A DNA stretch of 64,000 nt from contig NZ_JACHGN010000008.1 in NCBI RefSeq assembly GCF_014202315.1, positions 353,342 through 417,341 of the forward strand. The letters run 5' to 3'. Of this stretch, positions 45,069-54,159 are shown one piece after another. The DNA comes from Thermocatellispora tengchongensis (lineage in GTDB: Bacteria; Actinomycetota; Actinomycetes; Streptosporangiales; Streptosporangiaceae). How positions within the stretch are numbered: position 1 is the first letter of the stretch; each line of letters begins with the position of its first letter. The notes beneath the pieces are model-generated. The model worked only from the letters and a program-made list of their open reading frames with translations. It was not told the DNA's origin and did not search any database. The translations under genes and the position numbers were made by a program.

Positions 45069-48000
45069 GACCTGCGCATCGACGCGCATTGCTGATCGGC
45101 ACGGAATCCCATCGCGACAGCCGATACGCGAGGCTGCCGTCCACTCCGGTCGACCTTTGGCAGATGCGGCAGGTCCTGCAGGACCGGAGAATAGGCGGAT
45201 TCGAGTCGGTGAAGGTTCTCACTGACCTGACCGCCGATGACATGCGTGCGGAGATCGCCGAATTCCTGGAATCGTTCGATGCGGATGCACTCGCCCTGTT
45301 GTACGTGACCGGGCACGGCACTCGGCTGTCGCGTTCGACCGGTGAGTTCTACTTCGTCGCCACCGACACGGACTTCGACCAGGTTGACGCGACCGGGGTG
45401 AGCGCCGGCTATGTCAACGAGCAACTGGAGAACTGCCTGGCGGCCCAGAAGGTGGTGCTGCTCGATTGCTGCCGCAGCGGAGGATTCGCCCTGGGCTGGC
45501 GCACCAGCGACGCGCACGATCGCCGAATCGCCAAAGGCGCCGCGCACCCGGTGCCGCTGACGGGGCGAGGAGTCTATGTGATCTCCTCGTCCGGGGCCGG
45601 TGAAGACTCCTTCGCCGGGCCGCAGACGTCCGGCGATCCGCAGCCGTCCCTGTTCACGGGAGAGGTGGTGCGCACTCTCCTCGGCGGAAAGGCCGCGAAG
45701 GACGGAAGTGGGCACGTCTCCGTGGACGACCTCTTCGAGTACGTGAACCAGCAGATGCGACGGCGTCACGGTCAGATCCCCGTGAAATCCGCCTTACACG
45801 TCAACACGCGCATAATCCTGGCCGATTGTCCTCAGGGACCTCCTCCGGTCCTGGTTCCACCCACCGGTAAGGCCACGGCACCCGCGGCTACCGCCGCCGC
45901 GGCGCCCGGGGCCGCCAAAGCCGCCGCCACCACTCCCACCTGGAAACAGTTGCTCGACTATTACCGACGGTGCGTGCTCTCCGAGGAGGCGGGCCTACCG
46001 CTGCTGAAGGTACCGGACGAGGGGGTGACGTATGCGTGTCTCACTGGCTCCGAACGTCTGCTGTCCGGCGACCTGGACGAGGGTGGCAGTGCCGCCGTTC
46101 CGCCCGAGGCCGCCGCTCTCGTCGCGAAGGCGGTGCAGGACGGTGCGGAGATATGGGCGGGATATCCGGTGGTCCTGTTCACCCCGCGGAACGATCGCCG
46201 GTCCAGGCCCGTGCCACAGTTCGCCCCGCTCCTGATCCGGCGGGTGGAAGTGGTGCACGAGAACGGCGTCACCCGGCTCGAACCGTACGGGCCGGTCACG
46301 CCCAACCCGCGGATGACCGGCATCTTCCTGTCACAGGACGAGGCCGCCCTGCTCCATGAGACCTACCTGCCTTCTTGGCATGCCGGCCAGCACAAGCGGA
46401 TGGCGACCGACATCGCTAATCTGCTCCGCAACGATTTCGGGCTGCCCCAGATCGAGGAACTTCGTCCGGAGAATCTGACACCTCGCATAGACATCCGCAC
46501 GCCGGCCGAAGGGGCGCGTAACACCGCGGTGCTCTTCGTCGCCAAACCCGATGCCGTGGCGGCGAAACGACTGCTGGACGACCTCGCCGACATCGCCGGC
46601 AAAGTTGCTGAGATCCAGCAGACCGCTCTTGCGGCTCTTGTCCCCGACCCCGCCGCCTCGCACGGGGAGTCGCAGGACGCCGCCGGCGTCGTCCAGCCGG
46701 TCACGCCCCTCGCCGCCAACGACGCGCAACTCGCCGTGCTCGACTCCGTCTTCCGCCGACGCCTCACCGTCGCCACTGGTCCTCCCGGCACCGGCAAGAG
46801 CCAGCTCGTCGCCAACGTGGTCGCCACCGCCGTCGCGAACGGCGACAGCGTACTGGTCGCCTCCACCAACAACCGCGCCGTGGACGAGGTGTGGCAGCGC
46901 TGCGACCGCCTGGTTCCGGGGAGCCTGATCCGGACCGGCTCGCGGGAGCACCAGCAGAAGGAGGAGGTGCCTGCGCTGCAGGACCTGCTCAAACGCGCCG
47001 GCCCGCCTCCGGGAAACGTGACGACCTTGAGGACGCAGCTCAGGCTCTTGACCGACGACATGCTCGCGCGCCGGGAGGAACTGTCCGAGATCGGCCGCCT
47101 GGATCGCGAGCTGCGCCAGGCGGGCGAGCGGCGAGAGGCCCATGCCGAACGCCTCGGCGTGCCCGTCGCCGTCGTCACCGAGCAACTCGGGTCCGATGAG
47201 GACGTCGTCCGCTGGGCGGGCAGAGCCCGCCGTGCCGCGAACGCGCGCCTGTTCGGCCATTGGCGTCGTACCAGGCTGCTCCGCCGCCTCGGCCTGCCCG
47301 TCCCGGCTGGCGGCTCCGACGCCGCGGCCACCTGTACGGCGCTCGCCGGCTTCGCCGACGCCGAGTGCCGCTGGCGCGCCTCCCGCCGCCGCCTGCGCGA
47401 CATGCCAGAGGACATCCGGATCACCGAATCCATCGACGAGACGGAGGAGCGGGTTCGAGAGCTGTCGGCGCAGGTGCTCGAACACGCCGTGAACAGCGGC
47501 GCGCACCAGGGGCGGCAGGGCATTCTCAGGCTGCTGCAGAAGCAGCAGCGGAGAGAGTCGGACTGGGGCGAGGTGGCCAGGCTGCTCGACCACCTGCGCG
47601 GCTGGGCGGTGACCAGCTTGTCGGCTCGCCGATTCCCGCCCAACCCCGCCTTGTTCGATCTGGTGATCATCGATGAGGCGAGCCAGTGCTCGATCCCGCA
47701 CGTGATCCCGCTGCTGTTCCGCGCCCGCCGAGCGCTGGTGATCGGCGATGTCATGCAACTCACCCAGATCTCCAAGCTGCCGGGCGAGTACGAGGCGTCA
47801 GCTCATAGGGACGCGGGCCTGCGCGCTGACGTGCTGGAGAAGCACCAGATGGCCTACCGGCGTCACTCCGCCTTCCACGCGGCCGAGCACGCGGCGGGCG
47901 GAAGCATCCTGCTCGACGAGCATTACCGGTGCCACCCCGACATCGCGGCCGTCTCCAACGACTTGTTCTACGGCGGCCGGTTGGCCGTGCTCACCGACAT

Positions 48001-48802
48001 CCGGTCGAGGCCGATGATGGACAAGCCCGCCATCATCTGGGTGGAGGCGCGCGGTCAGGCACAGCGGATCCCCGGGAGCTCCTGGGTGAACCAGGCCGAG
48101 ATCGACAAGGTGGTCAGTTGTGTGGAGCACCTTGACAAGCACCTCCCCACGGAGGCGACGATCGGCGTGGTCACTCCTTTCGCCGCCCAGCAGCGCGAAC
48201 TGGCCCAACTCCTGTCGCACTACGGAGTGCGCGTACAGGTGGGGACCGTCCACACCTTCCAAGGGAGCGAGCGGGACGCGATGGTCTTCTCACTCGTCGC
48301 CGGCACGGGGATGGAGCCGGGCACCATCGACTGGGTCGGTCTGCAGTTGAACCTGTGGAACGTCGCCATCACCCGCGCCCGTTCCCACCTCATCCTGGTC
48401 GGCGATTCCGCGACCTGGCGTCAGTACGGCGGCGTCGGAGCCCACCTCTGGCACGCCGCCGTGGCGGATCAGCGGCGTGACGGCGAGTCCGGCGACCCTC
48501 GCGACGCCGCCCTCCTCCCACGCCTGCTCCGCGGTCTTCAGTCCCTCCCCGGCGCGACCGTCGAACTCAAAGTACCCGTCCACGGTCACGTCGCCGACGC
48601 ACTGGTCGAGATCGACGGAAGGACCACGGCCGTCCTCCTCGACCACGGCCCCGATGACGAGACCATCCGCGCCGGCAACGAATCCCGGCATATGCGCCTG
48701 ATGCTCCGTCGTCGCCGACTCCTGCAAGATCCCCATAACGCCGTGAGACTTCCCATCTGGTGGCTGCACGACCACCAAGCCCTGGGCGGTCTCTTCCGCT
48801 GA
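45065..48802 (+). CDS. Caspase domain-SF1 helicase fusion with C-terminal nuclease-like region
   Basis: A 1245-residue protein. Residues 1-260 are a C14 caspase: LLIGTESH, catalytic His 84 in VTGHGTR, catalytic Cys about 136 in LLDCCRSGG. A linker and unassigned domain follow (about 285-540). The SF1/DNA2-like helicase has ATGPPGTGKSQLVANVV (about 573), VIIDEASQCSIPH (about 870), VGTVHTFQGSERD and WNVAITRARSHLILVGD (about 1095). The C terminus (about 1160-1245; VADALVEIDGRTTAVLLD) resembles Vsr/REase-like tails of such helicases but lacks the lysine of E-x-K. Fusing a death-type protease to a nucleic-acid sensor, coupled to EACC1, points to anti-phage or abortive defence; this is inference. 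Confidence 0.88.
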   Translation: MRPAHRRALLIGTESHRDSRYARLPSTPVDLWQMRQVLQDRRIGGFESVKVLTDLTADDMRAEIAEFLESFDADALALLYVTGHGTRLSRSTGEFYFVATDTDFDQVDATGVSAGYVNEQLENCLAAQKVVLLDCCRSGGFALGWRTSDAHDRRIAKGAAHPVPLTGRGVYVISSSGAGEDSFAGPQTSGDPQPSLFTGEVVRTLLGGKAAKDGSGHVSVDDLFEYVNQQMRRRHGQIPVKSALHVNTRIILADCPQGPPPVLVPPTGKATAPAATAAAAPGAAKAAATTPTWKQLLDYYRRCVLSEEAGLPLLKVPDEGVTYACLTGSERLLSGDLDEGGSAAVPPEAAALVAKAVQDGAEIWAGYPVVLFTPRNDRRSRPVPQFAPLLIRRVEVVHENGVTRLEPYGPVTPNPRMTGIFLSQDEAALLHETYLPSWHAGQHKRMATDIANLLRNDFGLPQIEELRPENLTPRIDIRTPAEGARNTAVLFVAKPDAVAAKRLLDDLADIAGKVAEIQQTALAALVPDPAASHGESQDAAGVVQPVTPLAANDAQLAVLDSVFRRRLTVATGPPGTGKSQLVANVVATAVANGDSVLVASTNNRAVDEVWQRCDRLVPGSLIRTGSREHQQKEEVPALQDLLKRAGPPPGNVTTLRTQLRLLTDDMLARREELSEIGRLDRELRQAGERREAHAERLGVPVAVVTEQLGSDEDVVRWAGRARRAANARLFGHWRRTRLLRRLGLPVPAGGSDAAATCTALAGFADAECRWRASRRRLRDMPEDIRITESIDETEERVRELSAQVLEHAVNSGAHQGRQGILRLLQKQQRRESDWGEVARLLDHLRGWAVTSLSARRFPPNPALFDLVIIDEASQCSIPHVIPLLFRARRALVIGDVMQLTQISKLPGEYEASAHRDAGLRADVLEKHQMAYRRHSAFHAAEHAAGGSILLDEHYRCHPDIAAVSNDLFYGGRLAVLTDIRSRPMMDKPAIIWVEARGQAQRIPGSSWVNQAEIDKVVSCVEHLDKHLPTEATIGVVTPFAAQQRELAQLLSHYGVRVQVGTVHTFQGSERDAMVFSLVAGTGMEPGTIDWVGLQLNLWNVAITRARSHLILVGDSATWRQYGGVGAHLWHAAVADQRRDGESGDPRDAALLPRLLRGLQSLPGATVELKVPVHGHVADALVEIDGRTTAVLLDHGPDDETIRAGNESRHMRLMLRRRRLLQDPHNAVRLPIWWLHDHQALGGLFR

Positions 48803-48839
48803 CACCCGTGCACCGACCGGCCCCGGCATGACCGTCGCG

Positions 48840-48873
48840 CTTCATGGCCGCAGCGTGCGCTGCGGCCATGAAG
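48840..48873. terminator. Strong bidirectional hairpin between convergent genes
   Basis: CTTCATGGCCGCAGC (48840-48854) pairs perfectly with GCTGCGGCCATGAAG (48859-48873) over a 4-base loop. It lies between the caspase-helicase stop (48802) and the hydrolase stop (48876). Confidence 0.88.
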
Positions 48874-48875
48874 GT

Positions 48876-50429
48876 CTACCTCACCGGCAGGACCTTGACC
48901 GGTGGGATGGCGGCCAGGCAGGAGGTGTCGCCGACCTTCTTGTCCCGGATGAAGGCGCTGATGATGCCGCGCACGCACCCGCTGGGCTCGGCTTCCGGGA
49001 GGTGGCCGGTGTTGGGGACGGACACGAAGACGCCGCCGCGGAACTGGGCGGCGGCCCTGCGGCCGTTGGCGTCGGGGGTCTTCGCGTCCAGGTCTCCGGA
49101 CAGGACCAGGACCGGTACGTCGGGGAAACGGCCGCCGGTGACGTCCGGTCCGGCGGTGCTCCTGGCGGGCCAGCGCAGGCAGACGTCACCGGCGTCGCCC
49201 TGGGCCGCGGCGAATCCCTTGGCGCTGAACGCGCCGAACTCCCCGGGCCGGGTGTTCCGCAGCGCCCTCTCGTACGCCCGGACGCGCTGGGCGTACGACG
49301 CGTTCACCGGCCAGGTGCGGGGATAGTCGTTGCAGATGACCGCCATGGGCTGCCCCAGGTCGGCGAACTGGGCGGGTGAACCGGTGGTCGCCTTCGTCAC
49401 CAGCCCGGCCAGCGGGCGGTCGTCGCCTCGGGCGGCCCGGTGGAGCGCGTGGGGAAGCTCGCCGAGGAGCGGCACCTCGCCCGGCTCGGCGCCCACGTTG
49501 TCGCTCGCCACCGAGTGGATCAGGAAGGCCAGCTTGTCCTCGGTGAACCGGAGGGTCCGGCTCTTCCCGCCGACGGTCACAGGGATCTCGGCGGGGGAGT
49601 GGCGCAGGCGGGCGGCCACGGTGGCCAGATCCCGCACCGCACGTGTGCCGTCGCACGCTCCGCTCCGCGCGCAGATCCGGTGCAGGGCCGGTGAAACGGC
49701 CTGCGCACTGGGGCGTCCCAGGGAGTCGAAGTCGAGCGGGTACGCGCCCGACAACACGATCGACTCGACAGTGCGCGGATGCCGCCGGGCGTACTCCGCC
49801 ATGAGGTAGGTGCCGTAGGACTGGCCGAGCAACGTCACCTTGGGGATGCCCAGCTCGGCCCGGACGGCGTCGAAGTCGTCGGCGGTCGCGGCGGAGGTGT
49901 ACCCCTCGGCGCGCGGCCCGAGGCGGTGTCCGCACCGGCCGACTCGGCGCAGGAGGTCGGCCCTGGGGGTGACCATGAGGGGCCCGCTGGAGACTCCGCA
50001 GGTCAGGGGAGTGGACCGGCCGGTGCCGCGCGGGTCGATGACCAGCAGGTCATGGTCGGACAGGACGGGGGCGAGTCCCTGGGCGTACAGGCCGGCCCAT
50101 GCGATGGGAGCGGCGCCGGGCCCGCCCGGGTTGACGACGATCGTGCCGCGGGCGGGCCTGTGCGGCTCGCGGCGAGCGACCAGGGCGTAGGCCACCTCGA
50201 TGGCGCCCAGGCGCGGCTCGCCCGGCACGAGGGGACGGGTGACCGTGCCGCACACGACGCGGTGGCCGGGGACTTCCGGGCACGCGGGCCCGGCGGCGGC
50301 GGGGGCGGGGTTGACGAACGTCAGGCCGGCCGCGAGGGCGAGCGCCGCTGATGTCGTGATCATGGGAATCCTGTTGCTCGGTCGTCTCGGTGGTCTCGGT
50401 CGTCTCGGTTGCGGGGGCGGGGCCGTCAT
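48876..50429 (-). CDS. Exported alpha/beta hydrolase, tripeptidyl aminopeptidase (TAP)-like
   Basis: A 517-residue secreted hydrolase. A basic N terminus (RRPRPPRRPSNR) and hydrophobic ITTSAALALAAGLTF form a signal peptide ending near AAAG. The hydrolase core shows IVVNPGGPGAAP (oxyanion region), LVIDPRGTGRST, the nucleophile in LLGQSYGTYL, an Asp in LVLSGDLDAKTPD and His in VPNTGHLPE. Streptomyces TAP-type enzymes release tripeptides from protein N termini. ATG 50429 overlaps the stop of the upstream membrane protein (ATGA); ATG 50363 is an alternative but loses the basic n-region. Confidence 0.9.
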   Translation of the reverse strand: MTAPPPQPRRPRPPRRPSNRIPMITTSAALALAAGLTFVNPAPAAAGPACPEVPGHRVVCGTVTRPLVPGEPRLGAIEVAYALVARREPHRPARGTIVVNPGGPGAAPIAWAGLYAQGLAPVLSDHDLLVIDPRGTGRSTPLTCGVSSGPLMVTPRADLLRRVGRCGHRLGPRAEGYTSAATADDFDAVRAELGIPKVTLLGQSYGTYLMAEYARRHPRTVESIVLSGAYPLDFDSLGRPSAQAVSPALHRICARSGACDGTRAVRDLATVAARLRHSPAEIPVTVGGKSRTLRFTEDKLAFLIHSVASDNVGAEPGEVPLLGELPHALHRAARGDDRPLAGLVTKATTGSPAQFADLGQPMAVICNDYPRTWPVNASYAQRVRAYERALRNTRPGEFGAFSAKGFAAAQGDAGDVCLRWPARSTAGPDVTGGRFPDVPVLVLSGDLDAKTPDANGRRAAAQFRGGVFVSVPNTGHLPEAEPSGCVRGIISAFIRDKKVGDTSCLAAIPPVKVLPVR

Positions 50430-50896
50430 GCGGCGCGGATCGCGCCGGCGATGCGTCGCGACATCCATCGGGCCAGGAACGGGCTGGTCACCGCGATGAA
50501 GGCGGTCATGGCCAGGCAGCCGTACGTCCCCGCGTACGCCACCTCGCGCGTGTGAAGGTGGAGCGCGACGGCGAGGGCCAGGCCCGCGCACGCCAGGACC
50601 CAGCCCGTGAAACCGGCCATCGGCGCCGGCTTGATCAGGTCGCGGTGGAGCCGCAGCCGCCCGGCGCGGGCGACCAGGAACACCATCGCGGCCAGCGCGG
50701 CCGCCAGCGCGGCGACGCCGATCCCGGTCAGAAGCGCGGGCGTGCCGGGCTCGGTGAGGAAGGCGACTCCGGTGGCGAACAGGGCGACACCGGTGGTGAA
50801 CCAGGCGGGGAACGACGGCTCTGCCGGCAGCGCCCGCGCCTGGAGGGCGCGGGTGTCCGCCAGGTCGCGGGCGGCGTCTTCGGGGGGAACGGTCAT
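50426..50896 (-). CDS. Small four-span membrane protein, function unknown
   Basis: A 156-residue protein. After a charged 30-residue N terminus come about four hydrophobic segments (near 32-50, 55-78, 95-118 and 122-140). AGGAGG before ATG 50896 is an excellent ribosome site. It is not recognised as a family. It is divergent from the YtrA-type regulator, with two operators in between, and couples to the TAP-like gene downstream, so that regulator may control both. Confidence 0.78.
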   Translation of the reverse strand: MTVPPEDAARDLADTRALQARALPAEPSFPAWFTTGVALFATGVAFLTEPGTPALLTGIGVAALAAALAAMVFLVARAGRLRLHRDLIKPAPMAGFTGWVLACAGLALAVALHLHTREVAYAGTYGCLAMTAFIAVTSPFLARWMSRRIAGAIRAA

Positions 50897-51069
50897 GTGG
50901 GCCTCCTGATCGTGTTTCTCGGCACGGAGAGGGACGTGCACGGACAGGGACGTGAAAGGTCTGCTCGGCCGTACGTGGCCACGTGGCCGTGGAATGCCGG
51001 CCGCGCTCGCCGGCTGGCCTGGGCCGCCGGCGTCAGGTCCGGGCCCTGGCCGCTCCTTGGGGCCGACCG

Positions 51070-51137
51070 ATGGTGCTATAGGTGATAGTACCATGTTGCC
51101 CATATCGAAACGATAGTGCTAATTTCAGTAGCACCAT
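51070..51137. promoter_or_regulatory. Two 25-bp palindromic operators of the GntR/YtrA-type regulator
   Basis: Site 1 (51070-51094) has arms ATGGTGCTAT and ATAGTACCAT; site 2 (51113-51137) has arms ATAGTGCTA and TAGCACCAT. Each is 25 bp long and nearly perfect, and they start 43 bp apart. Site 2 covers the regulator's ATG (51136), so autorepression is likely. YtrA-type GntR proteins are known to use GGTGTA-like inverted repeats. Confidence 0.85.
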
Positions 51138-51483
51138 GTTGCTGACTCTGGACGTGCGGGACCCCCGGCCCCTGCACGAGAAGGTCGCCGCGGTCATCCG
51201 GCGTGCGATAGCGGAGGGGGCGTACGCCCCGGGAAGCCCGCTTCCGCCCGCTCGCGACCTGGCCGTGGCGCTGGACGTCAACACCAACACGGTGTTGCGG
51301 GCGCTGCGCCGGCTGCGCGAGGAGGGCCTGCTGGAGTTCCGCCGGGGGCGCCGCGTGCGCGTCGTCGGCCGCGCGGGCGACCGCGCGGAGCTGCTGGTGG
51401 CGGCCACAGAACTGGTGACCTGGGCGAAAACGCACGGCTACGACATCGACGAGGTGATCGACATCATCAGGAGCCTGTATTGA
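51136..51483 (+). CDS. GntR-family regulator, YtrA subfamily
   Basis: A 115-residue protein, the short YtrA type: LHEKVAAVIRRAIAEGAY, GSPLPPARDLAVALDVNTNTV (winged helix), LREEGLLEFRRGRR, and a short C-terminal helix pair instead of a ligand domain. The ATG lies inside operator 2, so the transcript is leaderless or the site blocks translation start as well. It leads an operon with a DUF1648 membrane protein and two protease-like membrane proteins, linked by TTGA and GTGA overlaps. YtrA regulators usually control ABC exporters responding to cell-wall stress; here no ABC genes are present. Confidence 0.9.
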   Translation: MLLTLDVRDPRPLHEKVAAVIRRAIAEGAYAPGSPLPPARDLAVALDVNTNTVLRALRRLREEGLLEFRRGRRVRVVGRAGDRAELLVAATELVTWAKTHGYDIDEVIDIIRSLY

Positions 51484-52496
51484 ACGGCCCCCCGTATTCG
51501 GCATACGCCGGCCGCGCACGTCTCGCGGCCGTGGCCTGGGTCGCGGTCGTCACGGGAGCCGTGGCGGCCACACCGTTCCTGTTCCGTCACCGGCTGCCCG
51601 AATCGCCCGCCGTCCACTGGGACCTCGCGGGTGTGCCCGACCGTTCGACGACCTTCGCCGGGCTGCTGGTGCTGAACCTGGCGGCCTGGGCGCCGTTCGC
51701 GGTGATCGCGCTCGCGGGCGCGTCCCGCCGGGCGCTCGCGGCCCGGCGCTCGTCCCGGCGTGCCGTGGGAGGCGCGCTGGCAGGCGGTGGAACGTTCGCC
51801 GTCGGCCTGCAGGTGGTGATCCTCCAGGCCAACCTGGACCGCGGCGAGTGGCGCGACGCGGAGACCTGGGGCCTTTCCGGCCCGCTGCTCATCGCGGTGT
51901 CGCTCGGCGCGGGATGGCTCGGCTCCCTGGCGGCGGGGGCGGGCCCCGGCGACCGGCCCGAGCCCGCCCCGGAACCGGCACCCCTGCCGCGACTGCGGGC
52001 ACACGAGCGCGCCGTATGGGTCTCCTCATCGGTGAACCGCTCGCTGAGCGGGCTGGCCGTGCTCGGCCTCGGCGCGAGCCTGCTCGTCGCGGGCGCGACG
52101 CTCGTCGTCCTGCCCGCGGCCACCTGGGCGCTGGTGGTGGCGCTCCTGCTGCTGTCGATGGGGGCGGCCGTCGTCAGTTCGGTCCGGGTCCATGTGACCG
52201 ACGCCGGGCTGTCCGTGGCGTACGGGCCGCTGCGCCGGCCGGTGCGTCACTACCCGCTGGCCGCCATCCGCGGCGCCCGCGCCGAGCCCCGCCTGCCGAT
52301 GGACGTCGGCGGCTGGGGTTACCGAGGCCGTCCCCGCGCCGGCACGCTCATGATCCGAGGCGGCGACTGCCTGGTGGTCCGATTCGACCCCGACGGCGAG
52401 CTCGCCGTCACCGTCGATGACGCCGCGCGAGGCGCCGCCCTGCTGAACTCCCTGGTCACCCTCCCCAAGGAACAGAGCAATGTCCCGACACCGTAA
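51480..52496 (+). CDS. DUF1648-like multispan membrane protein
   Basis: A 338-residue protein. The segment LPESPAVHWDLAGVPDR is the DUF1648 signature (H-W-x-x-x-G-x-P), near the first of about six spans. The C-terminal 110 residues form a soluble beta-rich region (VRVHVTDAGLSVAYGPL, VRHYPLAAIRGARAE) like the PH-like domains that accompany DUF1648. The TTG start overlaps the regulator's stop as TTGA, and its 3' end overlaps the next gene by 17 bp. Often next to YtrA-type regulators; function unknown. Confidence 0.87.
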   Translation: MNGPPYSAYAGRARLAAVAWVAVVTGAVAATPFLFRHRLPESPAVHWDLAGVPDRSTTFAGLLVLNLAAWAPFAVIALAGASRRALAARRSSRRAVGGALAGGGTFAVGLQVVILQANLDRGEWRDAETWGLSGPLLIAVSLGAGWLGSLAAGAGPGDRPEPAPEPAPLPRLRAHERAVWVSSSVNRSLSGLAVLGLGASLLVAGATLVVLPAATWALVVALLLLSMGAAVVSSVRVHVTDAGLSVAYGPLRRPVRHYPLAAIRGARAEPRLPMDVGGWGYRGRPRAGTLMIRGGDCLVVRFDPDGELAVTVDDAARGAALLNSLVTLPKEQSNVPTP

Positions 52497-53400
52497 TGAC
52501 CTCGTCGTCTTCCTGGCCGTGGCGTTCGGCCTCTCCTGGCTCCTGGCCACGCCGCTGTGGATCAGCGGTGCCCCGCTCGGCTCACCGACGCAGAACATCA
52601 CCGCCGTGGCCCTGATGTTCACCCCGGCTCTGGGCGTCCTGGCCGTCTTCCTCCTCGCGCGGCGCGATGGCGTGTCCTTCCGCGAGTGGGCGCGGCGCAC
52701 GGGGCTGGGCCTCGGCCCGAACAGGCTGCGCACGATCATGCTGTTCGTCGCGGCATGGATCGGGACGCCGCTGCTCGTCGGCGTCGCCATCGCGCTGAGC
52801 GCGGCGGCGGGCCTGCTGGTGCTCGACCTGGACGACTTCAGCCTGCTCAGACAGCAGCTCGAAGCCGCGTCCCAGGGACAGCCGCTCCCGGCCCCGCCCG
52901 CGGCCGTCGCCGCGGCCCAGGTGGCCCTGGCCTTCCTCGTCGCGCCGATCGTCAACTGCGTGGGGGCCTTCGGCGAGGAGTGGGGCTGGCGCGGCTGGCT
53001 GCTGCCCCGGCTGATGCCCATGGGCACCTGGCGCGCCGTTCTCGTCTCCGGGATCATCTGGGGCGCCTGGCACGCCCCCGTCACCCTGCGCGGCTACAAC
53101 TACCCCGAGCTGGGGTGGCTCGCGGCGCCCCTGTGGACCGGATTCTGCGTGATCTACGGAGCGCTGCTCGGCTGGCTGCGGCTCCGTACGGACAGCGTCT
53201 GGCCGGCCGTCGTCGGGCACGGAGCGCTGAACGCCGCCGCCGGCCTCGTCGCGGTATTCGGCGACGCGAGCGCGCCCCCCGACCCGTTGATCGCGGGCAT
53301 CACCGGGTTCGTGGGCTGGGCGTTGCTCGCCGCGGTCTCCTTCGTCCTCATGCGGGTGTGGCCGGTCACGCCGGCTCGCGTGTCGGAGGCGTCGAGGTGA
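52480..53400 (+). CDS. CPBP family intramembrane metalloprotease (CAAX protease-like)
   Basis: A 306-residue protein with about seven spans. The Abi/CPBP motifs are FGEEWGWRGWLLPRL (EExxxR with Glu-Glu), GAWHAP and a final GHGALNAAAG, giving the glutamates and histidines of the active site. CPBP members cleave prenylated CAAX proteins in eukaryotes and act in bacteriocin immunity or signalling in bacteria. ATG 52480 overlaps the DUF1648 gene by 17 bp and the stop overlaps the next start as GTGA. Confidence 0.92.
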   Translation: MSRHRNDLVVFLAVAFGLSWLLATPLWISGAPLGSPTQNITAVALMFTPALGVLAVFLLARRDGVSFREWARRTGLGLGPNRLRTIMLFVAAWIGTPLLVGVAIALSAAAGLLVLDLDDFSLLRQQLEAASQGQPLPAPPAAVAAAQVALAFLVAPIVNCVGAFGEEWGWRGWLLPRLMPMGTWRAVLVSGIIWGAWHAPVTLRGYNYPELGWLAAPLWTGFCVIYGALLGWLRLRTDSVWPAVVGHGALNAAAGLVAVFGDASAPPDPLIAGITGFVGWALLAAVSFVLMRVWPVTPARVSEASR

Positions 53401-54068
53401 CCGGCACCAGGGACCTGCGCCGGGCGGCGCTGTGGACGCTGCCGGCCGTGGCCCTCGTCGGCGTTCTCCTCGCCGTCGCGCTGGCGTCGTGGGTGGCGGC
53501 ACCCCGATGGGACGCCGTCGCCATGGGAGCCGGGGGCTGGTTGCTCGCGCTCGTGCTCCGCGGCCCGATCGCGGCAGCGGTCGCCAAGCTCCCCCCGGGC
53601 CGAGCCGCGACGATCGTCGGAGCCGCCTCGGGGCCCTGCGAGGAAGTGGTGCGGCTCCTGCTGGTCGTGACGCTGGTCTCCGGATTCCCCGAGGTCGTCT
53701 GGGCGGGGTACGGATGGGCGGCGATCGAGATCGGCTACACCATGGTCAACGCCGTGCTCATCCGGTCGCTGCTCGGCAAGACGGACGAGAGATCCCTGGC
53801 CGCCCTCGCGATGCTGGAGTCCGCGGGCGTGCTCCGCACCGACGGGCCGGCGTGGGCCGCCGTCGAGCGGACGGGCGCGAGCCTGTTGCACATCGGGTTC
53901 ACCCTCCTGCTCGCCTGGAACCCCTGGCTGGTCCTCGTCGCCGCGCCCGTTCACACGGCGGTCAACCTGCTGGCCGTACGGCTGGCGCCGGTCTCCCTCG
54001 CGCTGACCGAGGCCCTGGTGACGGCCGCCGGCATCGGCGCGTTCGTCATCGGCTTGGCGCAGTGGTGA
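53397..54068 (+). CDS. Putative YhfC-like intramembrane metalloprotease
   Basis: A 223-residue protein with about six spans. GPCEEVVRLLLV supplies an EExxR motif, GYGWAAIEIGYTMVN resembles the G-x-G-x-x-x-x-E segment of YhfC proteins, and two later histidines (LLHIGFT, PVHTAVNLLAV) complete a possible zinc site. I place it near YhfC/PrsW-type intramembrane proteases. GTG 53397 overlaps the CPBP stop. Two different intramembrane proteases in one YtrA-controlled operon is noteworthy. Moderate confidence in the family. Confidence 0.68.
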   Translation: MTGTRDLRRAALWTLPAVALVGVLLAVALASWVAAPRWDAVAMGAGGWLLALVLRGPIAAAVAKLPPGRAATIVGAASGPCEEVVRLLLVVTLVSGFPEVVWAGYGWAAIEIGYTMVNAVLIRSLLGKTDERSLAALAMLESAGVLRTDGPAWAAVERTGASLLHIGFTLLLAWNPWLVLVAAPVHTAVNLLAVRLAPVSLALTEALVTAAGIGAFVIGLAQW

Positions 54069-54122
54069 CAGCAGTGGCGTCCTGAGGTCCGGACGCTCGC
54101 GCCGCCCGGTTCCGGCGCCGCG

Positions 54123-54153
54123 TTGAGTCTGACACCGTGTCAGTCGATAGAAC
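54123..54153 (+). promoter_or_regulatory. MerR-type promoter with 19-bp spacer and central dyad
   Basis: TTGAGT (54123-54128), 19-bp spacer, TAGAAC (54148-54153). The spacer holds CTGACAC-C-GTGTCAG (54129-54143), a perfect dyad. Overlong 19-bp spacing with a palindrome is diagnostic of promoters twisted open by MerR proteins. The start codon is only 6 bp after -10, so the message is leaderless. Confidence 0.88.
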
Positions 54154-54159
54154 CGGTAC

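Noticed and set aside
45065-48802. Splitting the caspase and helicase into two genes
   Set aside because: The frame is continuous across the linker, with no stop, no ribosome site and no frameshift between the two parts.
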